64,000 nt of DNA, taken from positions 331,090 through 395,089 of the forward strand of contig JANPDL010000018.1 of the NCBI GenBank assembly GCA_031431475.1, read 5' to 3'. This document shows positions 1 through 8,114 of the stretch, piece by piece. Within the stretch, counting starts at the first letter, position 1. Each line of letters begins with the position of its first letter. The notes under the pieces are model-generated. The model was given only the letters and a program-made list of their open reading frames with translations, was not told the origin of the DNA and ran no database searches. The position numbers and the translations under genes are program-made. The stretch comes from JADCCX01 sp031431475. GTDB taxonomy: Bacteria; Pseudomonadota; Alphaproteobacteria; Rhizobiales; Beijerinckiaceae.

Positions 1-129
1 AGACACCTTGATAGCCTTCAGGTGATCTTGCAAGGCTTGCCGGATGGGGAGGGTAAGCAGGGGCTGATAGAAGGGGTGAAGCGGTGGCTTGGATTGGACC
101 AAGACATCGAAATCACAATGCCTTTCTAG
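1..129 (+). CDS. C-terminal fragment of an unidentified protein, cut by the window edge
   Basis: Reading from base 1 in frame 1 there is an open frame of 42 codons ending at TAG 127-129. The translated tail is rich in Leu, Gly and charged residues and ends in IEITMPF, which looks like a real protein end rather than noise. The start lies left of the window. It sits in the region I read as a mobile element, so a recombinase or other element-borne protein is possible, but I cannot assign a family. Confidence 0.45.
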   Translation, partial: RHLDSLQVILQGLPDGEGKQGLIEGVKRWLGLDQDIEITMPF

Positions 130-585
130 GTCCGTGTTCAAATTGAACACCCTCTATCAACAGCGGCAGGTGAATGCCCCGGTACTTCAGGGGCTTACAC
201 CGGAAATCCCGGACTTGTCATGCCTGCTTGATACGCACCTGCGACCAAGCGGGATGCAGCTTGCGGGAACCCTGATACCGCTGAAGAGCGCCAGACGGCA
301 CACCCGATGTTTCTGGCGAAAGTGTTTTACCGTGCCTCTAGGTTTCCGCTTGGTCGCGCTTCCCCCTTCCCGGCCTTCGCGGCTGTACCATGCCCTGCTG
401 CCGATCCGTCCGCTCAATAAGGGGGGGGGGGGGGCTTGGTCGGCAGGACGGAGCGCCGACTCCCCTTCTACCATTCCTGCCACCCATGCGCTGTTGCTGT
501 AGACCCTGCCCAGAGCCCCCAAGGAGAGGCACGATGCGCTCTTCGATTGCTGCCATGCTAATGGCATCCGATTGGGAGCTCTGGA
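130..585. other. Stretch without a convincing gene, containing a G14 tract
   Basis: Several overlapping open frames exist on both strands, but none has a good ribosome site, recognisable motif or natural composition. The run of 14 G at 421-434 interrupts all of them and encodes low-complexity Gly or Pro. This may be a decayed gene or non-coding element DNA. The length of the G tract should be treated as uncertain because such tracts are error-prone in sequencing. Confidence 0.5.
421..434. repeat. Homopolymer tract of 14 G
   Basis: Fourteen consecutive G are seen directly. Tracts of this length slip during replication and can act as phase-variation switches when inside or just before a gene. 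No credible gene is seen across it here, so a switch role is unproven. Confidence 0.9.
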
Positions 586-966
586 CTATTTCGTTTCGCT
601 GCTTCGCCGGTGATGCTCATACACGGCTCGCGGTGCACCCCCACAAACGTCAGTGGCAAGCGTTACGAGTTCACGGTGCGGCTTGTCCTTCAAGCTGTCG
701 AGTATCGTCGCGACAGCAAATCCACAATTGTACCCCACGAAGAAGGGCGAAATTTTTGAGTGTTCAACATGCACTATGTCGCTCATGGCTGATGTGCAAA
801 CCCTGTAAACCGCATCTCGAAGCCACTCAGGGTGCTTGTCTGGTTTGACGCGCTCGGCAGTCAAAAGACGACAGACCGCTTCATTGACTAACCGCTGAGT
901 TGTGTCTTCGGCCTCCGCAGTTGTCGGTGATACCGAGAGGATTATGAGTAGGAGGAGCTGTTTCAT
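586..966 (-). CDS. Small exported protein of unknown function
   Basis: The 126-residue product begins with a short hydrophobic leader (about residues 1-19, K-Q then a Leu/Ile run, cleavage expected after AEA), so export to the periplasm is likely. The mature part has several cysteines (near residues 32, 57, 80 and 108) that could pair in the oxidising periplasm. AGGACG lies about nine bases before the ATG. No family is recognised. It lies alone on the reverse strand inside the presumed mobile region, next to the recombinase gene. Confidence 0.55.
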   Translation of the reverse strand: MKQLLLLIILSVSPTTAEAEDTTQRLVNEAVCRLLTAERVKPDKHPEWLRDAVYRVCTSAMSDIVHVEHSKISPFFVGYNCGFAVATILDSLKDKPHRELVTLATDVCGGAPRAVYEHHRRSSETK

Positions 967-1208
967 GCCTTCGTCCTATTGCCTTCGGGTAGCCGGATTA
1001 TCCTGCGCACAACCGAGTCATAGCATGTAGTACTCAGCGCTATGCTGCCATCATCACGCTGGCGATGGTTTCCGCCATGGCAGGCGCGTCCGGTGACACT
1101 AGGAGGGAGCGGATGCCCAATAGGGCCTGCCCTTGCGGACACTCTCAATCATGGCGCTGAACCTGTCCAATAGAATGCCTCTTGACTTATGGTCATATAT
1201 GGCTGGTA

Positions 1209-1228
1209 TGTCTAAGACCTTTTGGACA
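1209..1228. promoter_or_regulatory. Imperfect palindrome before the recombinase gene, possible operator or res sub-site
   Basis: TGTCTAA and TTGGACA face each other across six bases with one mismatch, 14 bases before the recombinase start. Tn3-type resolvases bind imperfect inverted repeats placed directly upstream of their own gene, and that binding also represses it. Only one such repeat was found, while a full res site has three, so this is a candidate only. Confidence 0.3.
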
Positions 1229-1242
1229 CATAGGAGGCTGAC

Positions 1243-1839
1243 ATGCTCATTGGATACGCCAGAACAAGCACCACGGAACAGGTGGCAGGGCTGGAGGCAC
1301 AGGTACGTGACCTTACCCTTGCAGGGTGCGAGAGGATATTCAGTGAGCATGGCAGTGGTGTCGATGCCGCAAGGCCAGAACTGGCCAAGGCCATAGAGTT
1401 CGCCCGTGAGGGTGATGTGTTTGTTGTCACCAAGCCGGAGCGCCTTGCCCGGTCTGTTGCACATCTCACCAGTGCCGTTGAAGGCTTGAAGCGACGGGGC
1501 GTTGCCGTCCGCATCCTGTCCATGAGCCTCGATACCACAAGCGCAACCGGCGAATTGATCCTGAACGTGCTTGCCAGCATCGGGGCATTTGAGCGTAGCC
1601 TGATGCTTGAACGCCAGCGGGAAGGCATCGCCAAGGCAAAGGGTGAGGGCAAGTATCTAGGGCGCAAGCCTACCGCCCGCTTGAAGGCGGGTGAGGTGCT
1701 GCGGCTTCACGCCAGCGGCAAGCACGTCTCTGCCATTGCGAAGGAATTGGGGATAGGCAGGGGGTCTGTCTACCGGGCCTTAGAGGCTGCACAGCAAGCC
1801 CCGGCTGGCATTGCCAGTGCGCTACCCGCGCCCGGCTAG
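1243..1839 (+). CDS. Serine site-specific recombinase (Tn3 resolvase/invertase family)
   Basis: Catalyses DNA strand exchange through a 5'-phosphoserine intermediate. The 198-residue length fits small resolvases and invertases. The N-terminal catalytic domain starts with the YARTST motif (nucleophile Ser9) and has the arginine pair in PERLARS (Arg67, Arg70) and the LMLERQREGIA helix near residue 120-130 that lines the active site and dimer interface. A C-terminal helix-turn-helix lies around residues 155-182. AGGAGG stands seven bases before the ATG. It belongs to the putative element whose edge is the tRNA fragment at 2472. A small resolvase usually resolves cointegrates or inverts segments rather than integrating into tRNA genes, so the integrase is probably outside the window. 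Confidence 0.93.
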   Translation: MLIGYARTSTTEQVAGLEAQVRDLTLAGCERIFSEHGSGVDAARPELAKAIEFAREGDVFVVTKPERLARSVAHLTSAVEGLKRRGVAVRILSMSLDTTSATGELILNVLASIGAFERSLMLERQREGIAKAKGEGKYLGRKPTARLKAGEVLRLHASGKHVSAIAKELGIGRGSVYRALEAAQQAPAGIASALPAPG

Positions 1840-1983
1840 GGCGTGGCCTATCCGTCTCTTGATGGCAGCCAGAAGGCCGCGCGTGTGGAACCTTCGCGTC
1901 TGCACATCTGTTTCTTTTCGCGGGGCTTGAAGCGATGGATCACGAACGAGGCAGCGGGGGTTATCCCGCCACCCCGCCCAATG

Positions 1984-2280
1984 TCAGTTGGTGAAGACGG
2001 CCCTGATAGCCTGCTTGCGCTTGTAGAGGCCGATTGCCTTTAGCCCTACCACTTCGGCAACTGGATCAGACAAGAGCCTTTCCTCAAAGGCCCATCCCAT
2101 CTGTACCGCCTTGGCTCGCACCTGAATGTCAAGGTGCGCACCCCCCGCGATAGGATCATCCATGATGGCCAAGGTTTGCGGCTCTTCAGCAACCATGATG
2201 CCCCATACCGTCACCCATCCTGAAAGGGATGGCTGGCATAGTTCGATGGGCAGTGAGGGTGTGGTGAGTACCGATTGCAT
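1984..2280 (-). CDS. Hypothetical protein of the putative mobile element
   Basis: A longer open frame reaches 2493 but would run through the tRNA fragment. The ATG at 2280 is preceded by GAGAGGAC at good spacing, so I take that start, giving 98 residues. There is no signal peptide or membrane segment. The C-terminal half is amphipathic and basic (KAVQMGWAFEERLL, then a KRKQAIR stretch). No family is recognised. It is the last gene before the element edge and points back towards the recombinase. Confidence 0.45.
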   Translation of the reverse strand: MQSVLTTPSLPIELCQPSLSGWVTVWGIMVAEEPQTLAIMDDPIAGGAHLDIQVRAKAVQMGWAFEERLLSDPVAEVVGLKAIGLYKRKQAIRAVFTN

Positions 2281-2447
2281 AGAAAGTCCTCTCGCATTGG
2301 CAATGTGTGCCATTTGGCAGGGGATCATTCCCTGCCGAGACTCACAGACTGCCGGGGGCGTGTCAACAGCTTGACGATAGGCTTTGACTTGCCCGGCACA
2401 CACAACCGTGATACACACCATCGCTTCGGCATAACCTAAGATACTGA

Positions 2448-2464
2448 TATCATTGGATATGATA
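2448..2464. repeat. Small AT-rich inverted repeat next to the tRNA fragment
   Basis: TATCAT and ATGATA face each other across five bases, ending eight bases before the tRNA-like segment. AT-rich inverted repeats are common at recombination sites, but no enzyme can be tied to this one from sequence alone. Confidence 0.4.
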
Positions 2465-2471
2465 AGCCTAG

Positions 2472-2502
2472 CATGGGAGTTCGATCCTCTCACTGCCCAC
2501 CA
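2472..2502 (+). other. tRNA 3' end without a 5' half: likely attachment-site remnant (attR-like)
   Basis: The segment folds as the last part of a tRNA: T-stem GGGAG (2475-2479), T-loop TTCGATC (2480-2486), T-stem CTCTC (2487-2491), acceptor strand ACTGCCC (2492-2498), discriminator A and an encoded CCA (2500-2502). No matching GGGCAGT acceptor strand or anticodon arm precedes it. Genomic islands that integrate at a tRNA 3' end leave such a duplicate at their far edge, with the intact tRNA at the other edge, here left of the window. The acceptor and T-stem resemble an alphaproteobacterial tRNA-Val; that identity is an inference. Confidence 0.7.
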
Positions 2503-2548
2503 ATTCCCGTTTGCATTGCCTTAAACTCCGGGAGTTATCCTCCGGATC

Positions 2549-3319
2549 ATGCAAAATGCCCTGCCCACCCCGGATTTCTGCACCGACAGCGAGCTGGGCT
2601 ATGACCGCTCGCGCAGCATCTTCACACTCGGCGAGGCTTTCAGGCTCGACGACAATTACCGTCTGGCGCATCTGCCGCTGGTGAACCCCTCCCATCGTGA
2701 TGTCATCGCCAGTTTGCCGGGAAAATCCTACGATATGGGGCTTCACCCGCGCATTCATTCGCTCGTTCTACCTGTATCATCAGCGGATCTGGCCGGGAAT
2801 GCAGCATTTCAGAAGATTGAGGGGGAACTCCGACATTCGATCCTTGCACCAAAGATTGCATGGGACATTGTGGTGCGTCGGCAGGACAGGTTGCACGCCA
2901 CGATTGTCGGATCACTTGGGGAAGGGGAAATCTGTCCCGTTCTTCCGCCAGAAGCTCTGGCAGCGCTTGCCCGCTTCGGCCCCTTGCGGGTGCAGTTGCG
3001 CGGGTTGTTCTCGGGCAACATGAACAAGGGTCGATTGTATCTCAAGGCGTATCCGGAGAAGCGCGATGGGCAGAATGCTTTTCAACTGATCCAGAGACTT
3101 CTGGGCCGTCCGACAACCGATCTCTATGTCATCGGCCTGTACAATCTGACTGATCACCTCACATCGCTTGAAGCTGCTGCGCTGGCTGAACTTGTCGAGC
3201 GCTGGTGGCAGGTGAACATACTTGAAGTCACGGTGAACGAACTGTGGCTTCTGTCGTCGCGGGATGATCTGGTTCTCGACTCCCGGATCGAGAGTCACAT
3301 TTCCTTGTTGAGCCTTTGA
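2549..3319 (+). CDS. 2H-phosphoesterase-like protein of unknown function
   Basis: The 256-residue protein has no leader or membrane segment. Its centre carries DRLHATIVG (His116-Ala-Thr118), the H-x-T signature of 2H phosphoesterases (RNA ligase-like and cyclic phosphodiesterase-like folds). A clear second H-x-[ST] is not visible; the corresponding C-terminal strand may be LWLLSSRDDL near residue 235. Catalysis is therefore uncertain. It is the first chromosomal gene after the element edge and is followed 62 bases later by a ClpP-like exported protein, with no sign of a shared function. Confidence 0.6.
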   Translation: MQNALPTPDFCTDSELGYDRSRSIFTLGEAFRLDDNYRLAHLPLVNPSHRDVIASLPGKSYDMGLHPRIHSLVLPVSSADLAGNAAFQKIEGELRHSILAPKIAWDIVVRRQDRLHATIVGSLGEGEICPVLPPEALAALARFGPLRVQLRGLFSGNMNKGRLYLKAYPEKRDGQNAFQLIQRLLGRPTTDLYVIGLYNLTDHLTSLEAAALAELVERWWQVNILEVTVNELWLLSSRDDLVLDSRIESHISLLSL

Positions 3320-3381
3320 AATGCCATGATAGCCTCGTGTTTTCGTTTTCATGCTGAATGGATGTGAAGGATCGCTCTTAA

Positions 3382-4110
3382 ATGAACAGAATCGTGAAGG
3401 TTGTTGCGCAAGGCCTTATACTGATTGCTGCTTTTTTCATCACAACCGTGGCAGCCTCGGCCCGCATGCAATTCACTGCGGTAACATTGGGAGACGGGAC
3501 CTGTGGTAACCGCTGCCCGATCGTGATTCAGGCCGAGGGCAAGATTACACGCGAAGCAGCAAATGATTTCATCGCGATAGCCAAGCGTGCGTCGGATGAA
3601 GGGCGATTGCTGAACATGGTGCTGATCCATTCGCCAGGCGGCAGTGTTGTCGGATCCATGCTGCTTGGTGCGACCTTCAGGACATTGGGCACCACCGTCG
3701 TCGTGGCCCGCGTCAGCCGTGGCGGCGGTTTTTTCAGTGGTCCGCAAGTTGATTCCCGCTCTGGTCGCGTGATCCCGCAAGGTTCCGTCACCAATGCGAT
3801 GTGCAATTCGGCCTGCGTCTATGCGGTGATGGGTGGCAAGAAGCGCGTGATCCCGACGGACAGCCGCATGGGCGTGCACCGCATGCAATCTGAAGAGAAT
3901 TACGGCTTTGATCCCGTCGCGGGGCGTGTCGTGACGGACAAGAAGACTGGCTCGCAGCAGGAGGTGCTGGCCCTCAAGCGCTATTCGAAGTTCATGGGCA
4001 TTGATCCGCGCATCATCGATCTTGCGGAATCCGTGCCGCACGAGGATATCCGCATCCTTTCGGCCGATCAGGTGCTTGGTTTCAAGCTTGGTGTGCCGAA
4101 GCTGCGATAG
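3382..4110 (+). CDS. Exported ClpP/crotonase-like protein (COG3904 type)
   Basis: An N-terminal leader (about residues 1-26, with two arginine/lysine residues then a hydrophobic run) sends it to the periplasm. The rest resembles a ClpP-type fold: LIHSPGGSVVGSM (residues 81-93), the CNSACVYAVMGG turn with candidate nucleophile Ser143, and GVHRM with His166. These match the serine and histidine positions of the ClpP-like periplasmic family grouped as COG3904. Two early cysteines (Cys41, Cys45) may form a disulfide. Proteolysis is suggested by the fold but not shown. The gene is not obviously in an operon; tRNA-Asp follows. Confidence 0.75.
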   Translation: MNRIVKVVAQGLILIAAFFITTVAASARMQFTAVTLGDGTCGNRCPIVIQAEGKITREAANDFIAIAKRASDEGRLLNMVLIHSPGGSVVGSMLLGATFRTLGTTVVVARVSRGGGFFSGPQVDSRSGRVIPQGSVTNAMCNSACVYAVMGGKKRVIPTDSRMGVHRMQSEENYGFDPVAGRVVTDKKTGSQQEVLALKRYSKFMGIDPRIIDLAESVPHEDIRILSADQVLGFKLGVPKLR

Positions 4111-4132
4111 GTGGTTTTTGCACGCCTTCTGG

Positions 4133-4146
4133 TTGACAGCTGTCAA
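4133..4146. promoter_or_regulatory. Perfect 14-bp palindrome upstream of tRNA-Asp
   Basis: TTGACAGCTGTCAA is an exact palindrome 48 bases before the tRNA. It contains a consensus-like -35 hexamer, but the nearest -10-like TATCCT (4151-4156) is only 12 bases away, too close for a normal promoter. A regulator site or chance are both possible. Confidence 0.3.
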
Positions 4147-4193
4147 CTCTTATCCTAGCAGAGCGATACCAAAGCGGTGGTAAAAAACCCGAT

Positions 4194-4270
4194 GCGGGAG
4201 TAGCTCAGCTGGTTAGAGCGCCGCCCTGTCACGGCGGAGGTCGCGGGTTCGAGTCCCGTCTCTCGCGCCA
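4194..4270 (+). tRNA. tRNA-Asp (GTC)
   Basis: A complete 77-base cloverleaf: acceptor GCGGGAG pairs with CTCTCGC (one G-T pair), the D-arm contains AGCTCAGCTGGTTAGAGC, anticodon loop CTGTCAC gives GTC for aspartate, the T-loop is TTCGAGT, discriminator G is the expected tRNA-Asp base, and CCA is encoded. A T5 run follows immediately. Confidence 0.97.
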
Positions 4271-4325
4271 TTTTTCTCAATATGATCTTCCCAGTTGCGA
4301 ATAGTGGCGCTAACACTCCGATTCA

Positions 4326-4811
4326 ATGAATCATCGGGCCGCAGCAAGGCCGATCATCATCGGGGACATGGGATTGAAAAGCCTTCTCGAAAAGAAGCTG
4401 GCGGAAAGCGGCATGCGCCTCACGGGCCAGCGCAAGGTGATTGCGCAGGTTCTGGCGCGCGCCACGGATCATCCTGATGCCGAAGAGGTGCATCGCCGCA
4501 CGCAGGCGGTTGATCCCGGCATTTCGCTGTCAACGGTGTATCGCACGGTGGCCCGGTTTGAAGCGGCGGGCATCATCGAGAAACATGCGTTCAAGGATGG
4601 CAGGGCGCGCTATGAAACCGGTGGCCGCCAGCACCACGATCACTTCATCGATGCGCTAAGCGGCAAGGTTCTGGAGTTTCGCTCGCCGGAAATTGAGGCC
4701 CTGCAGGCCGAAATTGCGCGCCGCCACGGCTTCCGCATCGTCGATCACAAGCTGGATATCTATGTGCTGCCGCTGGGCGACGAGGCGGATCAGCCCGTGG
4801 CGAAATCGTAA
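4326..4811 (+). CDS. Fur-family metal-responsive transcriptional regulator
   Basis: A winged-helix repressor whose DNA binding depends on a bound metal. The recognition region ISLSTVYRTVARFEAAGII (about residues 66-84) and the metal-binding HHDHFID (residues 103-109) are diagnostic. There is no C-x-x-C structural zinc pair, as in many alphaproteobacterial Fur/Mur proteins. It lacks the extra histidine run of the haem-binding Irr clade. Whether it responds to iron or to manganese cannot be told here. The start may instead be the ATG at 4368, giving about 147 residues. It stands alone between tRNA-Asp and the acetolactate-synthase-like gene. Confidence 0.88.
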   Translation: MNHRAAARPIIIGDMGLKSLLEKKLAESGMRLTGQRKVIAQVLARATDHPDAEEVHRRTQAVDPGISLSTVYRTVARFEAAGIIEKHAFKDGRARYETGGRQHHDHFIDALSGKVLEFRSPEIEALQAEIARRHGFRIVDHKLDIYVLPLGDEADQPVAKS

Positions 4812-4920
4812 ATCATCTTCGTGTTTTTCGACCACAATCAGCACGTGATCACGGGATCGCGACTTGCGCTTGCACACCACGCAATGCCAACCAACGTGCC
4901 ATAGTAGAACTGGGGCTTGC

Positions 4921-6528
4921 ATGAACGGTGCTGACAGAATCGCGCGGCGGCTGGCGGCAGCGGGTGTCACAAAAGCCTTCGGTATTCCCGGCGGCGAAGT
5001 GCTGGCGCTGGTCGAAGCATTGAATGCAGCGGATATCGAAACAATCCTGACAAAGCACGAGAATGCGGCGGGTTTCATGGCAGAAGGTGTCTGGCACGCC
5101 ACCGGCGCACCGGGCGTTTTCTACGCGACGCTAGGGCCGGGTGTCGCCAATGCGGTGAATGTCGTGGCCAATGCCATGCAGGACCGCGTGCCGCTGATTT
5201 TCCTGACGGGATGCGTCGATGCTGCCGATGCCGAAACCTACACCCATCAGGTTTTCGATCATCAGGCGCTGCTGCGCCCCATCGTGAAAGCCAGTTTTCG
5301 TGCGACACCCGCGACGGCGGATCTGGTGATCGACAAGGCGCTGGCGGTGGCATTGTCCGGGCGCCCCGGTCCAGTGCATGTCGATGTGCCAATCAGTGTC
5401 GCCGAAGGGATGGCAGCGGATGGGCCGCTGGCCATCTCGCCAAAACCTGCCATGGCGATTGCTGGTGATGGTATTGAGCATCAGGCTGCACGTGCGCTGA
5501 TCAGCCAAGCGAAACGTCCGCTCGTCATCGCCGGTGTCGATGCCGTCAACCAGAGTGCTGGCAATGCTCTCGTCTCGTTTTGCGAAAAGCTCAACGCACC
5601 GCTGATCACGACCTACAAAGCCAAGGGCCTGATGCCGGAGACACATGCTCTGTCACTCGGCGCGGCTGGTCTCTCGCCCAAAGCCGACAAGCTGCTACTG
5701 CCACTGATCGAGCAATCGGATTGTATTGTTCTTGCGGGGTATGATCCGATTGAGATGCGCGTGAACTGGCGCAATCCCTGGCCTGCCGACAAGCCGGTGA
5801 TCGATATCGTGGCCGAGGCGCTACCGCATGGCATGCACAGCGTGACGCACCAGTTTGTGGGTGATGTTGCGGCTATTCTGTCGCAGTTGTCGAGTGGAGT
5901 GTCCGCCAGCATGACTGGTTGGCCTGGTGGCGAACCGGCCAAGGCGCAGACTTTGCTCAAGCAGGCTTTCACGCCTTCGATTGAATGGGGGCCGGGCGTC
6001 GTTTTCCAGACTCTTCGGAATGCTTTGCCTGCGACCACCGTTGCGACGGCCGACAGCGGAGCGCACCGCATTCTCGTGTCGCAGATGTGGACGAGCCATA
6101 TGCCAAGGGCGATGCTGCAATCCTCCGCGCTTTGCACCATGGGCTGTGCCGTGCCGCTGGCGATGGGCTACAAGCTGGCTGCACCAGATACGCCAGTGAT
6201 TGCCTTCGTCGGTGATGCAGGCCTCGAAATGGGTCTTGGCGAGCTTGCGACGCTGCGTGATCTCAAGTTGCCCGTCATCATCTGCGTATTGGTGGATGAG
6301 AGCCTTGCGTTGATCGAATTGAAGCAGCGCGCGACCCAGCGCCCGAATGCGGCGGTCGATTTCGGTGGAACGGATTTTCCGGCAGTGGCGCGCGCCATGG
6401 GCGGGCACAGTGTCTGGATCGAGGACGCCGCGACACTCAGGCGCGAAGCAGAAGCCGCGTTGTCCCGCGACACCTTTACAGTCTTGGCCTGCCGCATCAG
6501 CCGACGCGCCTACGATGGTACATTCTGA
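4921..6528 (+). CDS. Thiamine-diphosphate-dependent enzyme, acetolactate synthase large-subunit-like
   Basis: The 535-residue protein has the three-domain layout of the family: N-terminal domain with the conserved glutamate in KHENAAGFMAEG (Glu47), central domain, and C-terminal cofactor domain opening with GDAGLEMGLG near residue 431. The usual asparagine pair that closes the thiamine-diphosphate motif is replaced by VDES, so the metal/diphosphate contacts differ from true acetolactate synthases. No small regulatory subunit gene is nearby, which argues against a biosynthetic IlvB. A decarboxylase or other 2-oxoacid lyase is possible; the substrate is unknown. The ATG at 4921 matches the family start, although the open frame reaches 4864. 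Confidence 0.8.
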   Translation: MNGADRIARRLAAAGVTKAFGIPGGEVLALVEALNAADIETILTKHENAAGFMAEGVWHATGAPGVFYATLGPGVANAVNVVANAMQDRVPLIFLTGCVDAADAETYTHQVFDHQALLRPIVKASFRATPATADLVIDKALAVALSGRPGPVHVDVPISVAEGMAADGPLAISPKPAMAIAGDGIEHQAARALISQAKRPLVIAGVDAVNQSAGNALVSFCEKLNAPLITTYKAKGLMPETHALSLGAAGLSPKADKLLLPLIEQSDCIVLAGYDPIEMRVNWRNPWPADKPVIDIVAEALPHGMHSVTHQFVGDVAAILSQLSSGVSASMTGWPGGEPAKAQTLLKQAFTPSIEWGPGVVFQTLRNALPATTVATADSGAHRILVSQMWTSHMPRAMLQSSALCTMGCAVPLAMGYKLAAPDTPVIAFVGDAGLEMGLGELATLRDLKLPVIICVLVDESLALIELKQRATQRPNAAVDFGGTDFPAVARAMGGHSVWIEDAATLRREAEAALSRDTFTVLACRISRRAYDGTF

Positions 6529-6606
6529 CGCCATCGTCACGCGCTCGTGATGCACGGTGAGAGAGAGTGAAATGTCTTTGTTACGGTCGCGTGGCATCGT
6601 CCCATC

Positions 6607-7986
6607 ATGAATAGGGACGGAAGTATGCTCGGGACGGAAAATACAGCGACGAAAACGTTCCACTCTCTCTGGAACGATCTTGTCGGGGCTTTTTTGCGCC
6701 ATGACCGCGCAACACCTGTTCTGCTCGGACAATTGATCGACCAGCATCCGGATGAGCCGCTGGGTCCACTCCTCAAGGGCTACATGTTGCTTATGCTGGC
6801 GCGACGCGAGCTTCGACCTGGTGCCGAGGATGCCTTGGCCGAGGGCACCCGTCGTCTTGCTGTCAAACCTGACGCCCGCGCATTTCACTATTCTGCGGGC
6901 CTTGATGCCTGGCTGAAAGGCAACCCTCGCGGTGCCATCCGCGCGATGGAACATATTATCGGCGACAATCCGATGGATGCAATGGCGATCAAGATCAGCC
7001 ATGCGATTCGGTTCACACTGGGTGATTCTGACGGTATGCGCCGCTCGCTCGCCCGTGTTGTGTCGGTCTACACCGACAGCATTCCGCACGCTGGCTGCAT
7101 CAAGGGCTGCTACGCTTTCGCCCTTGAAGAAACCGGCGAGTATGCCGAGGCCGAAAAGATGGGCCGCAAGGCCGTGGAACTGGAACCCGCCGACGCCTGG
7201 GGCCGCCACGCCGTTGCCCATGTCTATGAAATGACGGGCCGCGCGGAAGAGGGGCTTGCGTGGCTTTCCGACCAGAGCCAGTGGGCGCATTGCAACAATT
7301 TCGCCTATCACATGCACTGGCATGTCGGGTTGTTTCAGCTCGAGCTTGGCCGCGTCAGTGATGCGCTTAAGCTCTATGACAGCGCGATTCGCAAGCAGAA
7401 GACAGACGATTACCGCGATATCGCCAACGCGTCCTCATTGCTCCGGCGCATCGAACTGGAAGGACTTTCCGTCGGGAACCGCTGGGACGAACTGGCCGAT
7501 ATCGCCGAACGTCGCATCGATGATCGCCAGCTCGCCTTCGCTGACCTGCATTATCTGATCGCACTGCTGGGCGCAGGGCGCTTCAGCAGCGCCGAGTCGC
7601 TGGTGCGCGGCATGCTGGAATCCAGCGACATGGGCCATAACGGGCAATTGTCCGCCGAGATCGGAGCGCCGTTGGCCGCTGGCCTCGTGGCTTTCCAGGC
7701 CGGGCGCATGGCCGAAGCCGTAAACTTCCTCGCGCCGCTTCAGCCAAGAATCCAGCTCGTCGGTGGCAGCCATGCTCAGCGCGATGTGTTCCAGCAGATT
7801 TACCTTGAAGCGCTCGTGCGTTCCGGCGCGCCATCGACTGTGACCGTTCTCAAAGATCGCCAGACCAATCGCAGCGGCTCCAATCGATTCGCCGAGAGGC
7901 GTCTTGGCGCTGTTCTGGATGCAACGGCCAAGGGGCAATTCGCGCTTCAGGCTCTCGCACTGACACCCGCGCTTCAGGTGCACTGA
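6607..7986 (+). CDS. Tetratricopeptide-repeat protein, TTC38-like
   Basis: The 459-residue protein is alpha-helical throughout with no leader or membrane segment. Phrases such as [19 protein letters not shown] and [20 protein letters not shown], followed by [20 protein letters not shown] and [17 protein letters not shown], match the TTC38 family, known from eukaryotes and scattered proteobacteria, whose activity is undescribed. It is probably a cytosolic scaffold. The gene ends 128 bases before nuoA, in the same direction, but I see no evidence that it belongs to the complex I unit. Confidence 0.75.
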   Translation: MNRDGSMLGTENTATKTFHSLWNDLVGAFLRHDRATPVLLGQLIDQHPDEPLGPLLKGYMLLMLARRELRPGAEDALAEGTRRLAVKPDARAFHYSAGLDAWLKGNPRGAIRAMEHIIGDNPMDAMAIKISHAIRFTLGDSDGMRRSLARVVSVYTDSIPHAGCIKGCYAFALEETGEYAEAEKMGRKAVELEPADAWGRHAVAHVYEMTGRAEEGLAWLSDQSQWAHCNNFAYHMHWHVGLFQLELGRVSDALKLYDSAIRKQKTDDYRDIANASSLLRRIELEGLSVGNRWDELADIAERRIDDRQLAFADLHYLIALLGAGRFSSAESLVRGMLESSDMGHNGQLSAEIGAPLAAGLVAFQAGRMAEAVNFLAPLQPRIQLVGGSHAQRDVFQQIYLEALVRSGAPSTVTVLKDRQTNRSGSNRFAERRLGAVLDATAKGQFALQALALTPALQVH

Positions 7987-8030
7987 GACGCGACCGTATT
8001 TCCTTTGCTGCGACGCAGCGGAGGCTTGCG

Positions 8031-8055
8031 CCGCTATCCCGCCTCCGCTATCCCG
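8031..8055. repeat. Two copies of an 11-bp direct repeat upstream of nuoA
   Basis: CCGCTATCCCG occurs at 8031-8041 and again at 8045-8055. The pair lies 60 bases before the nuoA start and could be a tandem protein-binding site for the nuo promoter or a chance duplication. Confidence 0.4.
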
Positions 8056-8114
8056 AATGGCATGAATTGACGCCTTTGGCTTCGGTGAACGAAGCCCGCG
8101 CGGGGGACATGTCG

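Noticed and set aside
89..502. Forward open frame of 137 codons through the G tract
   Set aside because: No ribosome site, poor composition and it depends on the uncertain G14 length.
963..1148. Reverse open frame overlapping the start of the gene at 586-966 by four bases
   Set aside because: The ATGA overlap is suggestive, but the translation is unnatural and lacks a ribosome site.
1984..2493. 169-codon version of the reverse gene reaching 2493
   Set aside because: It would read through the tRNA fragment; the ATG at 2280 has a ribosome site.
4133..4156. Promoter for tRNA-Asp from TTGACA and TATCCT
   Set aside because: The spacer is only 12 bases; a functional sigma-70 promoter needs about 17.
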